Shown piece by piece: positions 1-6,478 of a DNA stretch of 19,846 nt. A program made the translations under genes and the position numbers. Each line of letters opens with the position of its first letter. The stretch's first letter is position 1. The stretch lies in NCBI GenBank assembly GCA_026197015.1, contig JAPHRB010000162.1, positions 1 to 19,846 of the forward strand. Reading direction: 5' to 3'. The stretch comes from Gammaproteobacteria bacterium. GTDB lineage: Bacteria; Pseudomonadota; Gammaproteobacteria; SZUA-229. The notes beneath the pieces are model-generated. The model was given only the letters and a program-made list of their open reading frames with translations. It did not search any database and was not told where the DNA came from.

Positions 1-1
1 A

Positions 2-1258
2 AAACCAAAAGATCAGTGGCGAGAAGGTATGACGACGGAAAAATTAAAAAAAGAATTAACTAATTTAATCAAATTTCCTGGTTTAACAAATGCATGGGTG
101 ATGCCCATAAAAACCCGTATTGATATGTTGGCTACGGGTATAAAAACACCAGTGGGAATTAAAGTCGCGGGTGCTGATTTAAAAGTCATTGAAAAAATTG
201 GTAAAGATATTGAAAAAGCTATCTTAACGGTGCCTGGAACTGCGTCTGCTTATTCGGAACGAGTTGCCGGGGGGCGTTATGTGACTATTGATGTTGATCG
301 ACTGGCTGCCGCACGTTTTGGGCTAAATATAGCTGATGTGCATGATGTGGTAAGTACTGCATTAGGTGGTATGCAGGTGTCTCAATCAGTAGAAGGGCTG
401 GAGCGTTATCCTATTAATGTGCGTTATCCACGGGATGTGCGTGATTCACTGGGTATGTTGCGCAATTTACCTGTTGTAACACCTTCTGGTGCACGCATTT
501 CATTGAGTGAAGTGGCGGGTATAAAAGTAGAAGATGGTCCTGCGGTAATCAAGAGTGAAAATGCACGCCCCAATGGCTGGACGTTTGTTGATATCGAAGG
601 ACGTGATTTAGGCTCATATGTTAGTGAAGCACAGAAAGTAGTTGCTGAAAAAGTGAAAATACCCGCGGGTTATTCTATTGCCTGGTCAGGGCAATATGAA
701 TATATGGTGCGTGCAAAACAGCGATTATTAGCCGTGGTACCAGTAACATTAGGTATTATTATTCTATTGTTATATCTAAATTTCAGGAAAATTTCTGAAG
801 TGGCATTAATTATGGGGACTTTACCTATGGCATTAATAGGTGGTTTCTGGTTGTTATATTTACTGGATTACAATATGTCGGTAGCAGTTGGTGTTGGTTT
901 CATCGCTCTTGCGGGTGTATCGGTTGAAATAGGTGTGATTATGCTGGTGTATTTAAACCAGGCTTTACAGCCCTATATTGATAGAGCAAAACAAGAAAAG
1001 CGTAATCTAACAAAAGCTGAATTACGATCTGCTGTTGAAGAGGGAGCGTTACTTCGCGTGCGCCCAATCATGATGACTGTAGCAACTATTGTCGTCGGTT
1101 TGCTACCTATCATGTTAGGCTCGGGTACTGGTTCAGAAGTTATGCGCAGAATAGCTGCGCCTATGGTCGGCGGTATGGTTAGCGCCACTGTCCTTACTTT
1201 AGTCGTATTGCCCTCTGTTTTTTTATTAATGAAAGAGGCTTCGATTATTAAAAAATAA
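2..1258 (+). CDS. cusA: CusA/CzcA-family heavy-metal efflux RND pump, C-terminal part (gene starts before the window)
   Basis: This is the inner-membrane proton antiporter of a tripartite CusCBA/CzcCBA-type system, which pumps metal cations out through a periplasmic adaptor and an outer-membrane channel. The reading frame is open back to base 2 and encodes KPKDQWREG before the first ATG at 29. That stretch belongs to the family core, so the ATG is internal and the start lies upstream of the window. About 418 of the roughly 1,040 residues usual for the family are present. They comprise the second periplasmic pore region (RIDMLATGIK, GGRYVTIDVD, ERYPINVRYP, KSENARPNGW) and the C-terminal membrane bundle (from about GIIILLLYLNF, then GFIALAGVSVEIG, LRVRPIMMTVATI, GSEVMRRIAAPMVGG). 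The stop is intact. Assignment to the family is secure. Metal choice (Cu/Ag or Co/Zn/Cd) cannot be settled because the N-terminal half, including TM4, is missing. Confidence 0.95.
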   Translation, partial: KPKDQWREGMTTEKLKKELTNLIKFPGLTNAWVMPIKTRIDMLATGIKTPVGIKVAGADLKVIEKIGKDIEKAILTVPGTASAYSERVAGGRYVTIDVDRLAAARFGLNIADVHDVVSTALGGMQVSQSVEGLERYPINVRYPRDVRDSLGMLRNLPVVTPSGARISLSEVAGIKVEDGPAVIKSENARPNGWTFVDIEGRDLGSYVSEAQKVVAEKVKIPAGYSIAWSGQYEYMVRAKQRLLAVVPVTLGIIILLLYLNFRKISEVALIMGTLPMALIGGFWLLYLLDYNMSVAVGVGFIALAGVSVEIGVIMLVYLNQALQPYIDRAKQEKRNLTKAELRSAVEEGALLRVRPIMMTVATIVVGLLPIMLGSGTGSEVMRRIAAPMVGGMVSATVLTLVVLPSVFLLMKEASIIKK

Positions 1259-1453
1259 TAGTGGTTTAACATAAAGTGTTTGCAAGCCTGTGCAGTAAAT
1301 AAAATATAAAACTATAATGTTAAGATAATTAAATTTATAGTTGAAAAATTTTAGTTAGCTGTAATATTCCTAACTACTTAAAGAAAAGATAAAAATAAAA
1401 AAGTTTAAAAGAATGCTGCTTTTTTTTACTAATGGCTCAATAGAAAATGAAGG

Positions 1454-1482
1454 TTGGATCGTTTTGAAATTATTTGTATAAT
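1454..1482 (+). promoter_or_regulatory. candidate sigma70 promoter of the HMA-like gene
   Basis: TTGGAT at 1454-1459 and a perfect TATAAT at 1477-1482 are separated by 17 nt. This would give transcription from about 1489, some 65 nt before the ATG at 1556. The -35 matches only its first three consensus bases, and the region is AT-rich, so a chance match is possible. It would make the small gene independent of the cusA transcript. Confidence 0.45.
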
Positions 1483-1555
1483 TTTAATACGTAAGTTTTA
1501 ACATTTTTCACATATCAGTTTTTATGATGTGTGTAAAAAATTAATTGGGGTAAGC

Positions 1556-1768
1556 ATGGCGGAATTACACTATTTTAGAATTAATGGATTAAATAACGAA
1601 TCCGATGTATCTAAAATTGTAAACACATTAAGTGTTATAGATGAAGTCGAGTCTGTTGAGGTTGATTTAGACTCGGGTATGGCATTTATTAAAAGTAACA
1701 ATTTAGCATCAGAGATTTCATTGATTATTGATGCTGCCGGTTATAACTCGATTTTAATAGCAGAATAA
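1556..1768 (+). CDS. small HMA-fold protein lacking the CxxC metal site
   Basis: The 70-residue product fits the beta-alpha-beta-beta-alpha-beta heavy-metal-associated (HMA) fold, the family of CopZ, MerP and the N-terminal domains of Cu-ATPases. A first strand (HYFRINGL) is followed by a helix (SDVSKIVNTLSVI), the strand pair around VESVEVDLDSGMAFIKS, a second helix (SEISLIIDAAGY) and a last short strand. The usual metal loop GMTCxxC is replaced by GLNNESD, and the protein has no cysteine. It is therefore unlikely to bind Cu(I) in the normal way. I chose the ATG at 1556 because GGGG at 1547-1550 is well placed for it. A GTG at 1529 would add nine residues but has no visible ribosome site. 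It follows the efflux pump gene by about 300 bases. The fold call is fairly sure and the role is unknown. Confidence 0.72.
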   Translation: MAELHYFRINGLNNESDVSKIVNTLSVIDEVESVEVDLDSGMAFIKSNNLASEISLIIDAAGYNSILIAE

Positions 1769-1929
1769 AACGCTTGCTCATAATTTTAACTTATTGAAGG
1801 TCATTATATTATTTTATTATAAAATACCGTTGAGCTCTAAAATTGAAACTATTTTTTAAAAACACGGTCGTATAAATAATAATTATAAATTTTATGGTTA
1901 TGCCTGTATTAATCTAGTGGAGTATTTTT

Positions 1930-2172
1930 ATGTGTAGCTCACCTAAAGGCGGTAGCACTAAACCTTTATTAAGTCGTCGTGTTGAAAGCACTTCTGGAGG
2001 TATGTCTACAGTTGAATATAGTGATATGGTGCGTCGAGCTAATGAGTCTTATGAGCGACGACAGGAAGAGTTAATAGAGTATAGAAAAACACATAAAAGG
2101 AAAAATTCCCAAAAGCATAACAGGCAAATAAAAGGCTCTTTTTTTGAAAAAATTAGCGCGTTTTTTAGTTAA
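1930..2172 (+). CDS. small basic hypothetical protein
   Basis: I do not recognise this 80-residue protein. It begins MCSSPKGGSTKPLLSRR. A central stretch rich in Glu, Arg and Tyr (about 27-52, probably helical) follows, then a strongly basic Lys/His/Asn tail (53-70) ending in a hydrophobic patch, FFEKISAFFS. There is no signal peptide or membrane segment. GGAG at 1919-1922 sits 7 nt before the ATG, which supports translation. Reading as a real gene rests on this ribosome site, the lack of a better overlapping frame, and codon use like that of its neighbours. The Met-Cys-Ser-Ser start could be mistaken for a lipoprotein Cys, but no hydrophobic signal precedes it. Confidence 0.55.
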   Translation: MCSSPKGGSTKPLLSRRVESTSGGMSTVEYSDMVRRANESYERRQEELIEYRKTHKRKNSQKHNRQIKGSFFEKISAFFS

Positions 2173-2260
2173 TTCGGCTCATCTAATCAAATTGCAAGCA
2201 AATAAATGGATTTTTGCTCAAAAACATTGATATTTCATCAAATTTTAATAACTTATAACG

Positions 2261-2288
2261 TTGACTAAGGTTTAAAGCGGGTTATAAT
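2261..2288 (+). promoter_or_regulatory. sigma70 promoter of the cold-shock gene
   Basis: TTGACT at 2261-2266 and a perfect TATAAT at 2283-2288 are separated by 16 nt. Transcription would start near 2295, leaving an untranslated leader of about 165 nt before the ATG at 2460. Long leaders of this size are known for cspA-type cold-shock mRNAs. I do not see the E. coli cold-box sequence in it. Confidence 0.75.
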
Positions 2289-2294
2289 TCATTC

Positions 2295-2459
2295 AGCTAG
2301 AAAGTGCCGTTAATACTTATGCACACCACATTTCGAAGTTCCAAAGTAGTACTCCGTCCTGTTCTCATATGTAAACACTTCCAGCACAACCCGTCTTTGC
2401 GCAATGATTATTGTTGTAATGAGACATTAATTACTTTTGAATAAATAGGATAGAAAATT
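2295..2459 (+). promoter_or_regulatory. long 5' leader of the cold-shock mRNA
   Basis: About 165 nt lie between the predicted start site and the coding region, with no convincing ORF. AGGA at 2447-2450, 9 nt before the ATG, is the ribosome site. The leader is less AT-rich in its middle part (about 2330-2400) than the surrounding intergenic DNA, which is consistent with a structured RNA. A cold-responsive structure is inferred from the gene type, not read from the sequence. Confidence 0.45.
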
Positions 2460-2666
2460 ATGTCTACTACTACTGGTACAGTTAAATGGTTCAACGAATC
2501 TAAAGGTTTTGGTTTTATCGAGCAGGAAAATGGTCCTGACGTATTTGCACATTTCAGTGCAATTCAGGGTTCTGGTTTTAAAACACTGACCGAAGGTCAA
2601 AAAGTTGAGTTCACTGTAACTCAAGGCCAGAAAGGTCCTCAGGCTGAGAACATCGTAGCTGTTTAG
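2460..2666 (+). CDS. csp: CspA-family cold-shock protein
   Basis: This is a 68-residue single cold-shock domain, the standard length for the family. It binds single-stranded RNA and DNA and melts mRNA structure. Both nucleic-acid-binding motifs are intact: RNP1 KGFGFI (about 15-20) and RNP2 VFAHF (about 28-32). The family opening GTVKWFNESKGFGFI and the closing GPQAENI are present. It is monocistronic, with its own promoter (2261-2288), a long leader and a strong terminator (2706-2738). Whether it is cold-induced or constitutive (cspC/cspE-like) cannot be told from the protein. The long leader favours regulation. A DeaD-type helicase, a frequent partner in cold adaptation, lies about 1.6 kb downstream on the other strand. 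Confidence 0.97.
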   Translation: MSTTTGTVKWFNESKGFGFIEQENGPDVFAHFSAIQGSGFKTLTEGQKVEFTVTQGQKGPQAENIVAV

Positions 2667-2705
2667 TTTTTAAACGCTATATCATTACCCTTCTCAGGGT
2701 GTGAA

Positions 2706-2738
2706 TAAAAAAGGCCGCTCAGTGAGCGGCCTTTTTTT
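2706..2738. terminator. bidirectional rho-independent terminator
   Basis: The 8-bp GC-rich stem GGCCGCTC/GAGCGGCC (2713-2720 with 2724-2731) has a 3-nt loop. A run of A precedes it and a run of T follows. It therefore ends transcription from the cold-shock gene on the plus strand and from the aminotransferase gene (stop at 2793) on the minus strand. Confidence 0.93.
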
Positions 2739-2792
2739 ATTATTTACATTTTTATCAGCTGGGATCGTGTGCCCGAAAAGAGTCAGTCGAGA

Positions 2793-4040
2793 TTAACCTG
2801 CAAGACTTTTGATAGCTGTTTCGGTGTTTACTTCAGTTATGGTTTCAGTCATGGTTTCTGAAATGATAGCGGCAATTAACTTGATATCATCTAACGTAAA
2901 AGACATGGGTAAACGCAGGTCGCAGGCACATGAAATAAGTTCTGCTGTTTTTTCACAACCGGGCATATCTTCAAATGAGTATTGCCAGTTACGGAAGTCG
3001 CGGGCATTGTTGTTACGACCAAATACCTGAATAACTACTCCCTTTTCTTTTGCATTACTGATAAAGCGCGTGATATCGGCACTATCTAAATCAATTAAAT
3101 TAAATTGCAGGCTATCTCCTACGTTTTCAGCGCTATCCACAGGTTCAGGTATATCAATGTGTTTAACAGATGAAAGGAGTGATATTAAACTTTGGTATTT
3201 TTCTTTGTAGGAGGCAATACGCTCATCAATTAATTCAACCTGTGGACGCAAAATAGCGGCGGTGAGGTTATTCATGCGTAAGCTAAAGTTGGGTACATCA
3301 AACTTAATGTTTTCGAACAGGCTGTCGTCCATAGGCCGAGCCAGATGTTTTTTGTATAAACCTTCATATGAACCGGCAGCGAGTATGCAATAAGCCGCAA
3401 GCTGGTCATCATTTGTTGCAATAAAGCCACCTTCCCCAGAATTAAGCATTTTATGGCTTTGTGTGCTGTAACAGGCGATCTCACAATGATGGCCTACAAA
3501 GTGATCTTTATCTGTATCTGATACATTCCAGCGTTTACCCAGGCCATGAGCACAGTCTTCAATCAGTCTGATATTGTTTTTATCACAAAGTGCTTTTATT
3601 TTGTCCAGTTCGGCAATATGCCCGCGCATATGAGACAAGATAAAAAAGCGCACATCGGGGTGTCTAATGATTTGTTCTTCAAAGTGTTGTAAATCAATAA
3701 CATACTGGTCATTGCATTCAATATATACAGGATTTGCATTTGCATGAACAATGCTACTGGGTACAGCAGTAAAGGTAAATGCATTTGTAAAAACACCTTC
3801 ACCCGGCTGTATATCCATGGCTTTTAATGCGATAAACATGGCGCTGCCACAGGAATTGACGGCAACAACGTACTTGTGACCGGTATACAGGCCAAACGCG
3901 GCCTCTAATTTTGATACTTCGCTGATATCATCAGTGTGACCGTATCGATAGAGCATACCGTGCTCCATCTGGCTTATAGCATTGCTAATAGCTTCTGCAG
4001 GAATGGGATTAGGGGTATCAAAACTTTTACTGAATTTCAT
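2793..4040 (-). CDS. DegT/DnrJ/EryC1/StrS-family PLP aminotransferase
   Basis: Members of this family transfer an amino group to keto-sugars or similar keto compounds, using pyridoxal phosphate. The fold-type I landmarks are visible (numbering from the start used here). They are NSCGSAMFIALKAM near 62-75, the FTFTAVPSS loop, the cofactor Asp in LIEDCAHG (about D162), and the Schiff-base Lys in STQSHKMLNSGEGG (about K197). I start at 4040 (MKFSKSFDTP) because family similarity begins there. An ATG at 4085 would add 15 residues (MLQWLAFFDATLLLN); neither start has a clear ribosome site. The C-terminus carries a Thr/Glu-rich tail (TETITEVNTETAIK). Such genes usually sit in sugar-nucleotide, O-antigen or antibiotic clusters, but here none is nearby, so the substrate is unknown. 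It lies 136-181 nt downstream of the helicase gene on the same strand. Confidence 0.9.
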   Translation of the reverse strand: MKFSKSFDTPNPIPAEAISNAISQMEHGMLYRYGHTDDISEVSKLEAAFGLYTGHKYVVAVNSCGSAMFIALKAMDIQPGEGVFTNAFTFTAVPSSIVHANANPVYIECNDQYVIDLQHFEEQIIRHPDVRFFILSHMRGHIAELDKIKALCDKNNIRLIEDCAHGLGKRWNVSDTDKDHFVGHHCEIACYSTQSHKMLNSGEGGFIATNDDQLAAYCILAAGSYEGLYKKHLARPMDDSLFENIKFDVPNFSLRMNNLTAAILRPQVELIDERIASYKEKYQSLISLLSSVKHIDIPEPVDSAENVGDSLQFNLIDLDSADITRFISNAKEKGVVIQVFGRNNNARDFRNWQYSFEDMPGCEKTAELISCACDLRLPMSFTLDDIKLIAAIISETMTETITEVNTETAIKSLAG

Positions 4041-4142
4041 ATTTAATAATAAGGTCGCATCGAAAAATGCCAGCCATTGTAACATGCTGATGGATTTATG
4101 CAGCTACCGTTCGAAATATCGCTATTGAAAGAATATAGAAAT

Positions 4143-4212
4143 AGTTACCTGAAAATAGCTTATTTTTCAGGTAACTAAGGCTTGTTTAAGTCTCTGTTAC
4201 CTGAAAAACAAG
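4143..4212 (-). repeat. three-arm inverted repeat with two mutually exclusive hairpins
   Basis: The core GTTACCTGAAAA occurs three times within 70 bp: forward at 4144-4155 (one base short), inverted at 4164-4175, and forward at 4196-4207. Read as minus-strand RNA, the first arm CTTGTTTTTCAGGTAAC (4212-4196) pairs over all 17 positions with GTTACCTGAAAAATAAG (4175-4159), including one G-U pair, across a 20-nt loop. The same middle arm can instead pair with ATTTTCAGGTAACT (4156-4143) across a 5-nt loop, with one bulged A. It lies between the helicase stop (4221) and the aminotransferase start, with no T-run after it. It could be a weak terminator, an attenuator, an RNA-processing site or a protein-binding site. 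Confidence 0.8.
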
Positions 4213-4220
4213 TCATCGGT

Positions 4221-6089
4221 TTATTTTGTAGTTTTTCTTTTACCGATATTTTTTTTGTCTCTTTTTCTGTTTTTATCTTTTTTCTTATCAGGTTTTATGC
4301 TCAGTTTTTCGCGCTTCTGGCTTTTGCCTTTAGGGCTTTCCTTTTTCCTGGAATCACTTTTTTTAGACTCGCCCAGTTTAGAAATTTGTAATTGTTGGCC
4401 CGATACCCAGACTTTTTTAAGATCATTAAATACATCTTTTGGCATGCCACTGGGTAAATCTACCAGGCTATAATCATCATAAATTTTGATATGACCAATG
4501 TTGTTACTATCCAGCCCTGCTTCATTAGCAATGGCGCCGACAATATTACCCGGTTTTACATCGTGATTATTACCCACTTCTATGCGGTAACTAGCCATGT
4601 CTTCAGCAGGTGTTTTTTCTTTTCTTGAGCGGTCTTTTCCTCTGTCCTGATTGCGCTCCCGACCTCTATCATTGCCGCGATCTCTATCGCGATCTCGACG
4701 AGAAGGCTTTCTATCTGATGAAGATCGGTCGCTATCTTTCCAGCTTTTATCCATTTTCTTCTGCGGTTTATTTTGCAACAGAAAAGGTGATTCTCCCTGT
4801 AACAGGTGTGCCAGTGCTGCGGCAATGCTCAACGCCGGAACATCGTTTTCCTGCTGGTATTCTTCAATCATCTTATTAAACATAGAAAGATCATTAGAAG
4901 CTATTACATCAGTGATGCGTTGTTTGAATTTCTCTACACGTTGGTCGTTAATAAGTTCAGTAGAAGGTAGCTCCATCATATCGATAGGCTTTTTGGTGGC
5001 TCGTTCAATCGCCTGTAACAGGCGTTTTTCACGTGGAGCTACAAAAAGAATCGCATCACCATGACGGCCCGCACGGCCGGTGCGTCCAATTCGATGGATA
5101 TAAGATTCTGTGTCATGAGGTATATCGTAGTTAACAACATGGCTGATTCGTGACACATCTAAACCGCGGGCTGCTACATCGGTAGCTACCAGTATATCGA
5201 GTTTGCCGTTTTTCAGGTTTTGTACGGAACGCTCTCGTTGGCTTTGTTGTATATCGCCATTAATTGCCGCAGCTGCATATCCACGTGCTTCTAGTTTGTC
5301 TGCCAGCTCAACCGTTGAATTTTTCGTGCGCACAAAAATAATCATGGCATCAAACTCTTCAGCTTCGAGAATACGTGTTAATGCATCAAGCTTATGTACA
5401 CCACTTACTGGCCAGAAGCGTTGTCGAATGGTTTCCGCGGTTGCGGTTGTGACCTTGATCGTGACTTCTTGAGGGTTGTTCAGATACTTGTTCGCAATAC
5501 GTCGAATCTGTTGTGGCATCGTTGCAGAAAACAGAGCGATTTGTCGCTTTGGCGGGGTTTGTTCTAATACCCATTCAACATCATCAATAAAACCCATGCG
5601 TAACATTTCATCAGCTTCATCCAGTACCAGTGCTTTTAGACCATCTAGCTTTAAAGTGCCGCGACGCATATGGTCCATAACTCGACCTGGAGTGCCGACA
5701 ATAACGTGCACACCTCTCTTAAGGGCGCTAATCTGGCCTCTAAAGTCCTGCCCGCCATATACAGGTAAAACATGAAAGCCTTTCATATGTTTAGCGTATT
5801 TCTGGAAAGCTTCCGCTACCTGTATGGCTAATTCACGGGTTGGCGCGAGTACTAAAACAGATGGATCTTTCTGTTTCAGGTCTATATTTGATATAAGAGG
5901 TAATGCAAATGCAGCGGTTTTACCCGTACCTGTTTGTGCCTGGCCAATGATATCTCTGCCATCCAGTAATAAAGGGATGGTTGCAGCCTGGATTGGTGAA
6001 GGGGTTTCATAACCGACTTCATCTAGCGCTTTTAACAGAGATTTATTAAGCGCTAATTCATTAAACGAGCTTACCGTTTCGGTAGTCAT
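4221..6089 (-). CDS. deaD: DEAD-box ATP-dependent RNA helicase of the DeaD/CsdA type
   Basis: This enzyme unwinds RNA using ATP, and in enterobacteria it acts in ribosome assembly and mRNA turnover, especially in the cold. All core motifs are present: the Q motif region (FNELAL...PSPIQ, about 9-34), Walker A AQTGTGKT (51-58), PTRELA (83-88), TPGR (133-136), DEAD (157-160), SAT (188-190), RGLD, and HRIGRTGR. A charged Arg/Asp-repeat linker (about 455-490) leads to a DbpA-type RRM-like RNA-binding domain (about 497-572) with ASYRIEVG and GNIVGAIANEAG. A very Lys-rich tail of about 50 residues ends the protein. At 622 residues it is close to DeaD length. AGG 8-10 nt upstream of the ATG at 6089 serves as ribosome site. 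That AGG is also one arm of a small hairpin. Confidence 0.95.
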   Translation of the reverse strand: MTTETVSSFNELALNKSLLKALDEVGYETPSPIQAATIPLLLDGRDIIGQAQTGTGKTAAFALPLISNIDLKQKDPSVLVLAPTRELAIQVAEAFQKYAKHMKGFHVLPVYGGQDFRGQISALKRGVHVIVGTPGRVMDHMRRGTLKLDGLKALVLDEADEMLRMGFIDDVEWVLEQTPPKRQIALFSATMPQQIRRIANKYLNNPQEVTIKVTTATAETIRQRFWPVSGVHKLDALTRILEAEEFDAMIIFVRTKNSTVELADKLEARGYAAAAINGDIQQSQRERSVQNLKNGKLDILVATDVAARGLDVSRISHVVNYDIPHDTESYIHRIGRTGRAGRHGDAILFVAPREKRLLQAIERATKKPIDMMELPSTELINDQRVEKFKQRITDVIASNDLSMFNKMIEEYQQENDVPALSIAAALAHLLQGESPFLLQNKPQKKMDKSWKDSDRSSSDRKPSRRDRDRDRGNDRGRERNQDRGKDRSRKEKTPAEDMASYRIEVGNNHDVKPGNIVGAIANEAGLDSNNIGHIKIYDDYSLVDLPSGMPKDVFNDLKKVWVSGQQLQISKLGESKKSDSRKKESPKGKSQKREKLSIKPDKKKDKNRKRDKKNIGKRKTTK

Positions 6090-6097
6090 GTGTTTTG

Positions 6098-6110
6098 CCT
6101 ATATGATAGG
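6098..6110 (-). promoter_or_regulatory. hairpin covering the helicase ribosome-binding site
   Basis: In the minus-strand mRNA, CCTAT and ATAGG form a 5-bp stem with a 3-nt loop. The AGG of the 3' arm is the only Shine-Dalgarno-like sequence for deaD. The leader just upstream also contains CACCTCC, itself complementary to a strong ribosome site. Control of translation is inferred; the stem alone is weak. Confidence 0.35.
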
Positions 6111-6273
6111 AGGTGTAATGACAGTTGATAGCCATTTACACAGTATTATGAGCATAGTCCACTTTTAAGGGATGGTACTACAGGGATACCAGGAATATGT
6201 TCACAAACAAAAACAACAGACATACTGCATGCTAACTGCGGGAAACCGAAACAATTCGAAGTATTGAATTAGT

Positions 6274-6282
6274 ATTTTAGCA
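6274..6282 (-). promoter_or_regulatory. candidate extended -10 promoter of deaD
   Basis: On the minus strand, TGC followed by TAAAAT fits an extended -10 element (TGnTATAAT with one mismatch). I find no good -35. Transcription would start near 6267, giving a leader of about 178 nt, similar in length to that of the cold-shock gene. Confidence 0.33.
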
Positions 6283-6478
6283 CATAATTATCTACAAGGG
6301 ATTAACCCTGTTCATTTCGGCTTAAAAAAGATAGGTTATATAGGCCATAAATAAAAGAAGTATCAATTGTTTTAGCGCAATGAATGGCCGTTTATATGGA
6401 TTAGAATGAAATATTATATGTCTAATTTGCTTGTAGAGACATGCTTAATATTGGTCTTTAATTAATTAGGGGTGATAC

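Larger units (their letters stand above)
6090..6478. other. divergent intergenic region between deaD and the GTPase gene
   Basis: These 389 bases separate two divergent genes and should hold both promoters. The deaD side has a candidate extended -10 (6274-6282) and a small ribosome-site hairpin (6098-6110). On the GTPase side I see only the ribosome site (AGGGG about 8 nt before 6479) and no convincing -35/-10 pair. A short inverted repeat AGGG/CCCT lies near 6297-6309. No ORF or RNA gene was recognised. Confidence 0.6.

Noticed and set aside
29..1258. Treating the ATG at 29 as the start of the efflux pump gene
   Set aside because: The frame stays open to the window edge, and the codons before the ATG encode KPKDQWREG, part of the conserved core, so the start is outside the window.
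2427..2624. Minus-strand open frame opposite the cold-shock gene
   Set aside because: It is antisense to an unmistakable 68-residue cold-shock domain and lacks any ribosome site or known motif.
4143..4212. Inverted repeats as ends of an insertion sequence
   Set aside because: The arms are only 5 to 20 nt apart with no transposase between them and no target duplication, so an RNA or DNA structure explains them better.
4651..5064. Plus-strand open frame of 137 codons opposite deaD
   Set aside because: It lies wholly within the helicase coding region, whose motifs are intact on the other strand. Its composition (Arg/Ser-rich) reflects the reverse of the Arg/Asp linker, and it has no ribosome site.
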